Below, piece by piece: positions 51,884 to 60,200 of a stretch of DNA of 64,000 nucleotides. Below the pieces are notes generated by a model. The model was given only the letters and a program-made list of their open reading frames with translations, searched no databases and was not told the origin of the DNA. Each line of letters starts with the position of its first letter. The first letter of the stretch is position 1. The position numbers were made by a program, and so were the translations under genes. Source of the stretch: Streptomyces bacillaris (GTDB taxonomy: Bacteria > Actinomycetota > Actinomycetes > Streptomycetales > Streptomycetaceae); NCBI RefSeq assembly GCF_003268675.1, contig NZ_CP029378.1:6510001-6574000 (forward strand), in the 5' to 3' direction.

Positions 51884-52118
51884 GCCACCGCCACCTCCGT
51901 CGTTCGTCCATCGGCGTCAAGGAGTGGACGTACGCCTGCCCGTTTCGGCTCCATCGAAAGATGGAAACCGTCCAGTGGCTGAGACTCCCCATGTCGGACG
52001 GGTGTCACGGACGGAAGCGGAAGGGCGCGCGGACGGTGGTGCGAGGGCGCACCGCGGTGCGGGCGCGGGCGGGAAAAGTCGGTGGCGGCGGTCCGGACGG
52101 GTGAGGTTGGCTGCCCGT

Positions 52119-52601
52119 ATGACAGCAGCATCCCCGCGCCTGGAAAAGGTCACACCCGACACGGTCCTCGAAGCCTGTCGGCTGGAAGTCGCTCCTGAGC
52201 AGCGGAAGTTCGTCTCGCCGGTCGCGCAGTCGCTGGCCGAGGCCTATGTGCACCCCGACGTCGCCTGGCCCCGGCTGATCTGTGACGGCGACCGGGTCGT
52301 GGGCTTTGTGATGGCCTTCTTCGGCGTCCGGTTCGACTACGACGCAGGTGTGCCGGACGCCCCGCCGCGCTCCGGACTCTGGCGGCTGGCCGTCGCCGCC
52401 GGGGAGCAGGGGCGGGGATACGGGCGGTTCGCCGTGGGTGCGGTGAACGAGGAGATCCGGCGGCGCGGCGGGACGGTGTCGACGGTGACCTGGCACCCGG
52501 GGGAGGGCGGCCCGGAGGGGTTCTATCTCGGGCTCGGCTACCGCAAGCGGGGGCTGACCGCCGATGGTGAGTATCTCGGGGATCTGGACCTGACGGGCTG
52601 A
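52119..52601 (+). CDS. GNAT family N-acetyltransferase
   Basis: A 160-residue acetyltransferase. The acetyl-CoA loop is LWRLAVAAGEQGRGYGRFAVGAVNEE (Q-x-x-G-x-G/A type), and EGFYLGLGYRKRG forms the usual C-terminal strand. The opening (LEACRLEVAPEQRKFVSPVAQSLAEAYVHPD) resembles spermidine/spermine-type N-acetyltransferases. ATG 52119 is used. A convergent hairpin and the NamZ gene follow. Confidence 0.88.
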   Translation: MTAASPRLEKVTPDTVLEACRLEVAPEQRKFVSPVAQSLAEAYVHPDVAWPRLICDGDRVVGFVMAFFGVRFDYDAGVPDAPPRSGLWRLAVAAGEQGRGYGRFAVGAVNEEIRRRGGTVSTVTWHPGEGGPEGFYLGLGYRKRGLTADGEYLGDLDLTG

Positions 52602-52607
52602 GACGGG

Positions 52608-52635
52608 CCGGGGCGCCGACGCCGGCCGGCCCCGG
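52608..52635. terminator. GC hairpin between convergent genes
   Basis: CCGGGGC (52608-52614) and GCCCCGG (52629-52635) can pair with a 14-base GC-rich loop. No T-run is present; the role is inferred from its position. Confidence 0.45.
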
Positions 52636-52686
52636 GGCGCCGCCTCCCGAAGAAGCACCGCGCCCCGGGCCCGCACGGCCTCCGCA

Positions 52687-53955
52687 CTACCCTCCGTACC
52701 GCAGATACCTCCGCCGCTTCGCCCGGAACGCCGTCAGGTCCGCCTGCCACGCGGCCACCACCGCGTCCGTGTCCGCCCCCGCGTCGATCATGGTGCGGAC
52801 CCTGGTGTTCCCGGTGAGCTTGTCGATCCAGTTGTCCGGGCGCCAGGCGAACCCGCTCCACGTCCGCTTCGCCGTCACCAGCAGGCCGATGCCCGTACGG
52901 ACCGGGTCGAAGACCTCCCGGTCCTGGACGTGCACCTGCACCCCGCCCACCGTCTTCCCCTGGAACTTGGAGAACGTCGGCGCGAAGTACGCTTCCCGGA
53001 AGGCGACCCCCGGCAGCCGCAGCGCGTTGGCTGCGGCGGCCCAGTGGCGGTCGATGCCCTCCGCGCCCAGCAGTTCGAAGGGGCGTGTGGTGCCCCGGCC
53101 CTCGGAGAGGTTGGTGCCCTCGAAGAGGCAGGTGCCGGAGTAGACGAGGGCTGTCTCCGGCGTCGGCATGTTCGGGCTCGGCGGCACCCACGGCAGCCCG
53201 GTCGCGTCGAAGAAGTCCGACCGCCGCCACCCGGACATCATCACCACCTCCAGCCGCACCGGGTTCTCGTGCAGGAACTCCGCGTTGAAGAGCAGCGCCA
53301 GCTCCGCCACCGTCATCCCGTGCGCCTGGGCGATCTCCCGGCGGCCGACGAACGTGGCGAACGCCGGGTCCAGCACCGGCCCCAGCGCCGCCCGCCCGGT
53401 CACCGGGTTCGGCCGGTCCAGCACCACCAGCCGCTTGCCCGCGAGCGCGGCCGCCTCCATGCAGTCGTACAGCGTCCAGATGTACGTGTAGAAGCGGGCG
53501 CCCGCGTCCTGGATGTCGAAGAGCACCGTGTCCACGCCCGACGCGGTGAAGATGTCCGCGAGGTCCTGGCCGCTCTTGAGGTACGTGTCGTAGACCGGCA
53601 GCCCGGTCGCCGGGTCGTCGTACCGGCCCTCCGAACCGCCCGCCTGCGCGGTGCCCCGGAAGCCGTGTTCGGGGCCGAAGACGGCGGTCAGGTTCACCCG
53701 GGCGTCCTCGTGCATCACGTCGACGATGTGCCGTACGTCGGCGGTGACCCCGGTCGGGTTGGTGACGATCCCCACCTTCCGGCCGCGCAGCAGCCGGTAG
53801 CCGTCGGCGGCCAGCCGGTCGAAGCCGGTACGGACCCGGGGGCGGCCCCGGTCCCGTACGGAAGCGGCCGATGCGGCGGCGGGAGCGCTGCCGGTCGCCG
53901 CCAGTGCTCCCAGGGCGCCGCCCGCCGCCAGCACACCACGTCGGGACAGATTCAT
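52687..53955 (-). CDS. secreted exo-beta-N-acetylmuramidase NamZ (DUF1343)
   Basis: A 422-residue exported enzyme. A twin-arginine signal (NLSRRGVLAAGGALGALAATG) precedes the NamZ/DUF1343 domain (GH171 class), which removes terminal MurNAc from peptidoglycan fragments. Hallmarks are GRKVGIVTNPTGVTADVRHIVDVM, AVFGPEHGFRGTAQAG, VLFDIQDAGARFYTYIWTLYDCMEAA, VLDRPNPVTG, HGMTVAELALLFN, WVPPSPNMPTPETALVYSGTCLFEGTNLSEGRGTTRPFE. Full length. Likely cell-wall turnover or recycling. It is the only gene of its unit. Confidence 0.93.
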   Translation of the reverse strand: MNLSRRGVLAAGGALGALAATGSAPAAASAASVRDRGRPRVRTGFDRLAADGYRLLRGRKVGIVTNPTGVTADVRHIVDVMHEDARVNLTAVFGPEHGFRGTAQAGGSEGRYDDPATGLPVYDTYLKSGQDLADIFTASGVDTVLFDIQDAGARFYTYIWTLYDCMEAAALAGKRLVVLDRPNPVTGRAALGPVLDPAFATFVGRREIAQAHGMTVAELALLFNAEFLHENPVRLEVVMMSGWRRSDFFDATGLPWVPPSPNMPTPETALVYSGTCLFEGTNLSEGRGTTRPFELLGAEGIDRHWAAAANALRLPGVAFREAYFAPTFSKFQGKTVGGVQVHVQDREVFDPVRTGIGLLVTAKRTWSGFAWRPDNWIDKLTGNTRVRTMIDAGADTDAVVAAWQADLTAFRAKRRRYLRYGG

Positions 53956-54086
53956 TCCGCTACCTCCATGATCGTGCGCCGACTGTCATGGCCACGCACG
54001 CTAGCGCGGCGGCGGGCCGCGCGGAACGACCCGGGCCGTGGCGACCGCCCGCGCCCACCGGCCGCTCCGGGGCCTTTCCCGATGAC

Positions 54087-54104
54087 ATACCGACCGGTTA
54101 GTCT
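54087..54104 (+). promoter_or_regulatory. TetR-type operator before SDR/acyl-CoA synthetase operon
   Basis: ATACCGACCGGTTAGTCT is an imperfect palindrome centred on CGACCGGT. The same word, GACATACCGACYGGT, is found in inverse orientation at 61276 before the phosphotransferase gene. Confidence 0.68.
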
Positions 54105-54154
54105 GTCGGTGCTGACGGACCGGAATGCGGGCGTACGGGAGAGGCGGGACGGCG

Positions 54155-54934
54155 ATGACGACAGGTGGGGCGGACACGGTGCGGGGTGCCGGTGTGGTGG
54201 TCACGGGGGCCGCGGGCGGCATCGGCGCCGCCCTGGCCCGCCGGTTCGCCGGGCAGGGCGCGCGGGTCGTCGTCAACGACCTGGACCCCGCCCGTATCGA
54301 ACCGCTCGCGAAGGAGATCGGCGGGATCGCCGTCACCGGGGACGCCTCGCACATCGTGGAAGCCGCCCGGGACGCGCTGGACGGCACGGTGGACATCTAC
54401 TGCGCCAACGCCGGACTCGCCTCGCCCGGTGACGTGTTCGCGGACGAGGAGGTCTGGGCAGCCGCCTGGGACGTCAACGTGATGGCCCACGTCCGCGCGG
54501 CCAGGGCCCTGCTGCCGCAGTGGCTGGAGCGCGGCGACGGGCGGTTCGTCACCACCGCCTCCGCCGCCGGACTGCTGACGATGATCGGCGCGGCCCCCTA
54601 CAGCGTCACCAAGCACGGGGCGGTCGCCTTCGCGGAGTGGCTCTCGCTCACCTACCGCCACCGCGGCGTCAAGGTCCACGCGATCTGCCCGCAGGGGGTG
54701 CGGACGGATATGCTCACCGCCGCGGGTTCGGCCGGTGAGCTGGTGCTCGCCCCCGGGGCCATCGAGCCGGACGCCGTCGCCGACGCGCTGTTCGACGCGA
54801 TGGCGGCCGACCGCTTCCTGGTCCTGCCGCACCCCGAGGTCGCCGGGTACTACCGGGCCCGCGCCGAGGACCCCGACCGATGGATGGGCAACATGAACCG
54901 CCTCCAGCAGAAGTGGGAGGCGACCGGTCCATGA
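54155..54934 (+). CDS. short-chain dehydrogenase/reductase
   Basis: A 259-residue classical SDR. The cofactor loop is VVVTGAAGGIGAALAR; VVVNDLDPAR has Asp at the end of strand 2, favouring NAD. The catalytic set is Ser in TTASAAGL and Y-x-x-x-K in PYSVTKHG. It probably oxidises a hydroxyacyl or alcohol intermediate in the same pathway as the next gene, whose start overlaps its stop (ATGA). The start at 54155 follows GGGAGAGGCGGGAC. Confidence 0.92.
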   Translation: MTTGGADTVRGAGVVVTGAAGGIGAALARRFAGQGARVVVNDLDPARIEPLAKEIGGIAVTGDASHIVEAARDALDGTVDIYCANAGLASPGDVFADEEVWAAAWDVNVMAHVRAARALLPQWLERGDGRFVTTASAAGLLTMIGAAPYSVTKHGAVAFAEWLSLTYRHRGVKVHAICPQGVRTDMLTAAGSAGELVLAPGAIEPDAVADALFDAMAADRFLVLPHPEVAGYYRARAEDPDRWMGNMNRLQQKWEATGP

Positions 54935-56613
54935 CCGACCCGGCCCCCACCGGCTCCCGTTACGCCGCCAGGCCCTGGCTCGCCCTGCTCGGCGAGGCCC
55001 AGCGCGCCCCGGTCACCCCGCCCCCGACCGTGCTGCACGCCTTCCGGGCCGCCGCCGGACGGGCCCCGGACCGTACGGCCCTCGCCTACTTCGACGGGCG
55101 CCTGAGCTACCGGGAGGCCGACGCGCTCTCCGACTCGGTGGCAGGACACCTCGCCGCCCGGGGGCTGCGGCGCGGCGACCGGGTCGCGGTCATGCTCCAG
55201 AACAGCCCGCACTTCGTCCTGGCGCTCCTCGGCGCGTGGAAGGCCGGGGCCACCGTCGTACCGCTCAATCCGATGTACCGGTCCGGCGAGGTGGGCCACG
55301 CGCTGCGCGACGCCGGGGTCACCGCACTGGTCTGCTCGGACCGGGCCTGGGCGGAGTACCTGCGGGAGACCGCGGCCGCCGCCCCGGATCTGCGCATCGC
55401 GCTCACCGCCTGCGAGCGGGACCTCCAGAGCGTGGACGACCCCCGGGTCTTCCGCTCCGAGCGGCTTCCCGCCCCCGGACCCGACGATCCGGCCGACGAT
55501 CTGCTGGCCGTCGCCCGCGCCGGTCACGCACCCCCGGCCGGGCGGGAGCCGGCCGCCGCCGACACCGCGCTGATCAGCTACACCTCCGGGACCAGCGGCA
55601 CCCCCAAGGGCGCCATGAACTCCCACGCCAACATCGCGTACAACGCCGAGCGGCAGCGCGTCGGGCAGCCCGTCCCCGAGGGGTCCGGCTACTTCGCGCT
55701 CGCCCCGCTCTTCCACATCACCGGCATGGTCTGCCAGTTCGCCGCCTGCACGGCCAACGCGGGCACGCTGGTCCTGACCCACCGCTTCGAGCCGGGCGTC
55801 GTCCTCGAAGCCTTCGCCGCCCACCGCCCCGCCTACGCGATCGGCCCCGCCGCCGCCTTCATGGCCCTGGCCGCCCACCCGGACGCCACCCCGGACCACT
55901 TCGCCTCCTTCCGGCAGCTCTCCTCCGGCGGCGCCCCGCTGCCGCCCGCGCTGGTGGAGCGGTTCCGCGCCGGCTTCGGCCCGTATCTGCGCAACGGCTA
56001 CGGCCTCACCGAGTGCACCGCCCCCTGCGCCTCCGTCCCGCCCGGCCGGGAGGCCCCGGTGGACCCGGTCTCCGGGACCCTCTCCGTCGGGGTGCCCGGC
56101 GCCGACACGGTCGCACGGATCCTCGACGAGGCGGGGCGTGAGGTGCCCTTCGGGGAGCAGGGCGAGATCGCCGTGCGCGGCCCCCAGGTCGTCCCCGGCT
56201 ACTGGAACCTCCCCGAGGCCACGGCCGCCGCCTTCCCGGACGGCGAGCTGCGCACCGGCGACATCGGGTTCATGGACGCGGCGGGGTGGCTCTACGTCGT
56301 CGACCGCAAGAAGGACATGATCAACGCCTCCGGCTTCAAGGTCTGGCCGCGCGAGGTGGAGGACGTCCTGTACACCCACCCGGCGGTGCGCGAGGCGGCG
56401 GTCGTGGGCGTGCCCGACGCGTACCGGGGGGAGACCGTACGGGCCTATGTCAGTCTGCGTCCGGGCACATCCGTCGAACCGGGCGAGCTGGGGACGTACT
56501 GCAAGGAAAGGCTCGCCGCGTACAAGTATCCGCGCGAGGTGGAGATCCTGACCGAGCTGCCGAAGACCACGAGTGGGAAGATCCTCAGGCGGGAACTGCG
56601 TTCCTCCCGTTAG
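54931..56613 (+). CDS. AMP-binding acyl-CoA synthetase
   Basis: A 560-residue ANL-family ligase that activates a carboxylic acid with ATP and loads it on CoA. Motifs: A3 SYTSGTSGTPKGAMNSH, A5 NGYGLTECTAPC, A7 ELRTGDIGFMDAAGWLYVVDRKKDMINASGFKVWPREVE, and the C-terminal catalytic lysine in PKTTSGKILRREL. All are intact. The acid is unknown; medium-chain or branched acyl is typical of this operon type. Coupled to the SDR gene and followed 49 bases later by its likely repressor. Confidence 0.93.
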   Translation: MTDPAPTGSRYAARPWLALLGEAQRAPVTPPPTVLHAFRAAAGRAPDRTALAYFDGRLSYREADALSDSVAGHLAARGLRRGDRVAVMLQNSPHFVLALLGAWKAGATVVPLNPMYRSGEVGHALRDAGVTALVCSDRAWAEYLRETAAAAPDLRIALTACERDLQSVDDPRVFRSERLPAPGPDDPADDLLAVARAGHAPPAGREPAAADTALISYTSGTSGTPKGAMNSHANIAYNAERQRVGQPVPEGSGYFALAPLFHITGMVCQFAACTANAGTLVLTHRFEPGVVLEAFAAHRPAYAIGPAAAFMALAAHPDATPDHFASFRQLSSGGAPLPPALVERFRAGFGPYLRNGYGLTECTAPCASVPPGREAPVDPVSGTLSVGVPGADTVARILDEAGREVPFGEQGEIAVRGPQVVPGYWNLPEATAAAFPDGELRTGDIGFMDAAGWLYVVDRKKDMINASGFKVWPREVEDVLYTHPAVREAAVVGVPDAYRGETVRAYVSLRPGTSVEPGELGTYCKERLAAYKYPREVEILTELPKTTSGKILRRELRSSR

Positions 56614-56662
56614 AACCTCGTCGAAACAGTGAACGCACGGTATGAAAGGCAGGTGGCGGCTC

Positions 56663-57256
56663 ATGGCCAAGGCGACGGAGCAGAACGGCACGCCCGTCCC
56701 CCAGAGGCTGCTGGCCACCGCCACCCGGCTCTTCGCCGAGCGCGGGTACGACCGCACCTCGGTGCAGGAGATCGTCGAGGCGGCGGGCGTCACCAAGGGG
56801 GCGCTCTACCACTACTTCGGCTCCAAGGAGGACCTGCTCCAGGAGGTGTACGCCCGGGTGCTGCGGCTCCAGCAGGAGCGGCTCGACGCCTTCGCGGACG
56901 CCGACGCCCCCGTCGAGCAGCGGCTGCGCGACGCGGCGGCCGACGTGGTCGTCACGACCATCGACAACCTGGACGACGCGGCGATCTTCTTCCGCTCCAT
57001 GCACCACCTGAGCCCGGAGAAGAACAAGCAGGTACGGGTGGAGCGCCGCCGCTACCACGAGCGGTTCCGGGCTCTGATCGAGGAGGGCCAGCGCAGCGGT
57101 GTCTTCTCCACCGCCACCCCCGCCGACCTGGTGGTCGACTACCACTTCGGCTCGGTCCACCACCTCTCCACCTGGTACCGCCCGGACGGCCCGCTCACCC
57201 GCGAGCAGGTCGCCGGCCACCTCGCGGACCTGCTGCTGCGGGCCCTGCGCCCGTAG
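56663..57256 (+). CDS. TetR/AcrR-family regulator of the acyl-CoA module
   Basis: A 197-residue repressor. HTH: PQRLLATATRLFAERGYDRTSVQEIVEAAGVTKGALYHYFGSKEDLLQEVYARVL, a type common in FadR/KstR2-like TetR proteins. It closes the SDR-synthetase operon, so the operator at 54087 would give autoregulation, and the 61276 site would bring the acyl-CoA dehydrogenase and phosphotransferase genes under the same control. ATG 56663 has AGGTGG upstream; ATG 56642 is also in frame. Confidence 0.9.
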   Translation: MAKATEQNGTPVPQRLLATATRLFAERGYDRTSVQEIVEAAGVTKGALYHYFGSKEDLLQEVYARVLRLQQERLDAFADADAPVEQRLRDAAADVVVTTIDNLDDAAIFFRSMHHLSPEKNKQVRVERRRYHERFRALIEEGQRSGVFSTATPADLVVDYHFGSVHHLSTWYRPDGPLTREQVAGHLADLLLRALRP

Positions 57257-57257
57257 C

Positions 57258-57314
57258 GCGCCGGGGAGTGCGGGGGAGCACCGGGGAGCGCGGGGGGAAC
57301 ACCGGGGAAGTACG
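57258..57314. repeat. 20-21-bp tandem repeat after TetR stop
   Basis: Units GCGCCGGGGAGTGCGGGGGA (57258), a 21-base variant (57278) and a partial ACACCGGGGAAG (57299) follow the stop codon directly. Confidence 0.72.
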
Positions 57315-57321
57315 TAACACC

Positions 57322-57368
57322 GCCCTGATCAGGGCCGGTTGAACACATCCAAACACCGATATGTGTTC
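57322..57368. promoter_or_regulatory. palindromes upstream of the aminopeptidase gene
   Basis: GCCCTGATCAGGGC (57322-57335) is a perfect 14-base palindrome. GAACACAT (57341-57348) and ATGTGTTC (57361-57368) are perfect inverted copies 12 bases apart. They are operator candidates about 220-260 bases before the gene; the first could also end the TetR transcript. The remaining bases to 57584 show no gene. Confidence 0.5.
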
Positions 57369-57379
57369 GTTAATGGAAC

Positions 57380-57389
57380 TGGCATGTCC
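57380..57389 (+). promoter_or_regulatory. TGGCATG element upstream of aminopeptidase
   Basis: TGGCATGTCC lies about 196 bases before the gene; it shares the seven-base core with the protease and lipase promoters. Confidence 0.4.
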
Positions 57390-57584
57390 GCTTTCCGCTC
57401 TTGACGGAACACTGTCACCTCATTGACCATCGGTCACGCATCGCACGGCCGCCCACCGACATGGGCGGCCGGGCCCGGTGCGTACCACCAGCTCCAGGAC
57501 CCGGCCGTACGTTCCACACGTGCGACGCGGCCGGGTACCCCCCGCACGTTCCGTCAGTCCCCGAACGGAATCCGGAGCCCCACC

Positions 57585-58925
57585 ATGAGACCGAACCGCC
57601 TCACCCTGCGCAGATCCCCGGCGGCCGTCGCCGCCGTGGCCGTCGCGGCCCTGCTCTCCACCGCCGCGCCCGCCGCGCAGGCCGCCGCCCCGGCGACCAC
57701 CGCCACGGTGGCAGCCGCCGCCGCGCCGGACATCCCGCTGGCCAACGTCAAGGGCCACCTCACGCAGTTCTCGACGATCGCCGCCAACAACGGCGGCAAC
57801 CGCGCCCACGGCCGCCCCGGCTACAAGGCGTCCGTCGACTATGTGAGGGCCAAGCTCGACGCGGCCGGATACACCACGTCCCTCCAGCAGTTCACCACCA
57901 GCGGAGCCGTGGGCTACAACCTCATAGCCGACTGGCCCGGCGGCGACCCGAACAAGGTCGTGATGGCCGGAGCCCACCTGGACTCCGTCTCCTCCGGCGC
58001 CGGCATCAACGACAACGCCTCCGGCTCGGCCGCCGTCCTGGAGACCGCCCTCGCCGTCTCGCGCGCCGGGTACCAGCCCGACAAGCACCTGCGGTTCGCC
58101 TGGTGGGGAGCGGAGGAGCTGGGCCTGATCGGCTCCAAGTACTACGTCAACAACCTCCCGGCCGCCGAGCGTTCGAAGATCTCCGGCTACCTCAACTTCG
58201 ACATGATCGGCTCGCCCAACGCCGGTTACTTCGTCTACGACGACGACCCGGTCATCGAGAAGACCTTCAAGGACTACTTCGCGGGCCTCGGCGTGCCCAC
58301 CGAGATCGAGACCGAGGGCGACGGCCGCTCCGACCACGCCCCGTTCAAGGCTGCGGGCGTCCCCGTCGGCGGCCTCTTCACCGGCGCCAGCCGCACCAAG
58401 ACCGCGGCCCAGGTGCAGAAGTGGGGCGGAACCCAGGGCCAGGCCTTCGACCGCTGCTACCACACCTCCTGCGACACCACGGCGAACATCAACGACACCG
58501 CCCTGGACCGCAACAGCGACGCCGCCGCCCACGCGATCTGGACCCTCTCCGCGGGCTCCACGGGCGAGCCGCCCACCGGCACCGTCTTCACCAACGACGC
58601 GGACGTCGCCATCCCGGACGCCGGGGCGGCCGTCACCTCCTCGATCACCGTCTCCGGACGGACCGGCAACGCCCCCGCCGCACTCCAGGTGGGCGTGGAC
58701 ATCAAGCACACCTACCGCGGTGACCTGGTGATCGACCTGCTGGCCCCGGACGGCGCCGCCTTCCGGCTGAAGAACTCCAGCAGCGGCGACTCGGCGGACA
58801 ACGTCATCACGACGTACACCGTCAACGCCTCCGCCAAGGCGGCCAACGGCGTCTGGAAGCTCCGGGTGCAGGACGTCTACCGGTCCGACACCGGCTACAT
58901 CGACAGCTGGAAGCTCACCTTCTGA
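57585..58925 (+). CDS. secreted M28 zinc aminopeptidase with P-domain
   Basis: A 446-residue secreted aminopeptidase closely resembling the S. griseus enzyme. The signal and short pro-region end before A-P-D-I-P-L-A-N-V-K. The two-zinc site is complete: His in MAGAHLDSV, bridging Asp in GINDNASG, Glu-Glu in WWGAEELGL (catalytic base and ligand), Asp in NFDMIG, and His in GDGRSDHAPF. A C-terminal P-type domain (about 325-446, IPDAGAAVTSSITVSG ... DTGYIDSWKLTF) is added and may be removed on maturation. It frees N-terminal hydrophobic residues from peptides. GGAG precedes ATG 57585. Confidence 0.95.
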   Translation: MRPNRLTLRRSPAAVAAVAVAALLSTAAPAAQAAAPATTATVAAAAAPDIPLANVKGHLTQFSTIAANNGGNRAHGRPGYKASVDYVRAKLDAAGYTTSLQQFTTSGAVGYNLIADWPGGDPNKVVMAGAHLDSVSSGAGINDNASGSAAVLETALAVSRAGYQPDKHLRFAWWGAEELGLIGSKYYVNNLPAAERSKISGYLNFDMIGSPNAGYFVYDDDPVIEKTFKDYFAGLGVPTEIETEGDGRSDHAPFKAAGVPVGGLFTGASRTKTAAQVQKWGGTQGQAFDRCYHTSCDTTANINDTALDRNSDAAAHAIWTLSAGSTGEPPTGTVFTNDADVAIPDAGAAVTSSITVSGRTGNAPAALQVGVDIKHTYRGDLVIDLLAPDGAAFRLKNSSSGDSADNVITTYTVNASAKAANGVWKLRVQDVYRSDTGYIDSWKLTF

Positions 58926-58939
58926 GGACGGGTGACGTC

Positions 58940-58973
58940 GGTGCGGCCCCCTCTCGCCGGAGGGGGCCGCACC
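58940..58973. terminator. bidirectional terminator
   Basis: A 14-bp perfect stem (58940-58953 with 58960-58973, GGTGCGGCCCCCTC against GAGGGGGCCGCACC) with a 6-base loop lies between the convergent aminopeptidase and acyl-CoA dehydrogenase genes. Confidence 0.87.
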
Positions 58974-58979
58974 CCGTTC

Positions 58980-60194
58980 TCACACGTACTTCTTGATCTC
59001 CCGCCGGGCCAGCGACCGCTGGTGCACCTCGTCCGGCCCGTCCGCCAGCCGCAGCGTCCGCGCCGAGGCCCACAGCTCCGCCAGCGGGAAGTCCTGGCTC
59101 ACCCCACCCGCCCCGTGCAACTGCACCGCCGAGTCCAGGATGTCCACCACCGCGCGCGGAGTGGCGATCTTGATGGCCTGGATCTCCGTGTGCGCGCCCT
59201 TGTTGCCCACGGTGTCCATCAGCCAGGCCGTCTTCAGCACCAGCAGCCGCAACTGCTCCACCGTCACCCGGGCGTCCGCGATCCAGTTCTGCACGACCCC
59301 CTGCGCGGCCAGCGGCTTGCCGAACGCCGTACGGTCCACCGCCCGGCGGCACATCAGCTCGATGGCCCGCTCCGCCATCCCGATCAGCCGCATGCAGTGG
59401 TGGATCCGCCCCGGCCCCAGCCGCGCCTGGGCGATGGCGAAGCCGCCGCCCTCCTCCCCGACCAGGTTGGCCACCGGCACCCGCACGTCGTGGAAGACCA
59501 CCTCCGCGTGGCCCCCGTGGGAGTGGTCCTCGTACCCGTACACCCGCATCGCCCGCCGCACCTCGACGCCCGGGGTGTCGCGCGGCACCAGGATCATCGA
59601 CTGCTGGCGGCGGAGGTCGTTCCCGTCCGGGTCGGTCTTGCCCATCACGATGAAGACCGCGCAGTCGGGGTTCATCGCCCCGGAGATGTACCACTTGCGT
59701 CCGTTGATGACGTAGTCATCGCCGTCCCGGATCATCCGGGTCTCGATGTTCGTCGCGTCCGAGGACGCCACCTCCGGCTCCGTCATCGCGAACGCGGAGC
59801 GGATCTCCCCGGCGAGCAGCGGCTCCAGCCACTGCTTCCTCTGCTCCTCCGTGCCGAACTGGAAGAGCACCTCCATGTTCCCGGTGTCCGGCGCCGCGCA
59901 GTTCGTCGCGGTCGGCGCGAGGTGCGGGGAGCGGCCGGTGATCTCCGCGAGCGGCGCGTACTGGAGGTTCGTCAGCCCGGCCCCGTACGCCGCGTCCGGC
60001 AGGAAGAGGTTCCACAGCCCCTGCCGCCGCGCCTCGGCCTTCAGCTCCCCGACGACCGCGGGCGTGTCCCACGGCGAGGCGAGCAGCGCCCGCTGCTCCT
60101 CTGCGACCGGCTCGGCCGGATACACGTGCTCGTCCATGAAGGTGAGCAGCCGGGAGCGCAGCTCCTCGGTACGGGCGTCGAATGCGAAGTCCAT
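58980..60194 (-). CDS. acyl-CoA dehydrogenase (long/ACAD10-11-like)
   Basis: A 404-residue FAD enzyme. Signatures: FAMTEPEVASSDATNIETRMI, GRKWYISGAMNPDCAVFIVMGKTDPDG, VYGYEDHSHGGHAEVVFHDVRVP, GPGRIHHCMRLIGMAERAIELMCRRA, and VSQDFPLAELWASARTLRLADGPDEVHQRSLARREIKKY. The pattern resembles the ACAD10/11 branch, which often works with an aminoglycoside-phosphotransferase-like kinase, and just such a gene lies six bases upstream. That pairing suggests phosphorylation and dehydrogenation of a hydroxyacyl-CoA. Confidence 0.93.
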   Translation of the reverse strand: MDFAFDARTEELRSRLLTFMDEHVYPAEPVAEEQRALLASPWDTPAVVGELKAEARRQGLWNLFLPDAAYGAGLTNLQYAPLAEITGRSPHLAPTATNCAAPDTGNMEVLFQFGTEEQRKQWLEPLLAGEIRSAFAMTEPEVASSDATNIETRMIRDGDDYVINGRKWYISGAMNPDCAVFIVMGKTDPDGNDLRRQQSMILVPRDTPGVEVRRAMRVYGYEDHSHGGHAEVVFHDVRVPVANLVGEEGGGFAIAQARLGPGRIHHCMRLIGMAERAIELMCRRAVDRTAFGKPLAAQGVVQNWIADARVTVEQLRLLVLKTAWLMDTVGNKGAHTEIQAIKIATPRAVVDILDSAVQLHGAGGVSQDFPLAELWASARTLRLADGPDEVHQRSLARREIKKYV

Positions 60195-60200
60195 GGGTGG

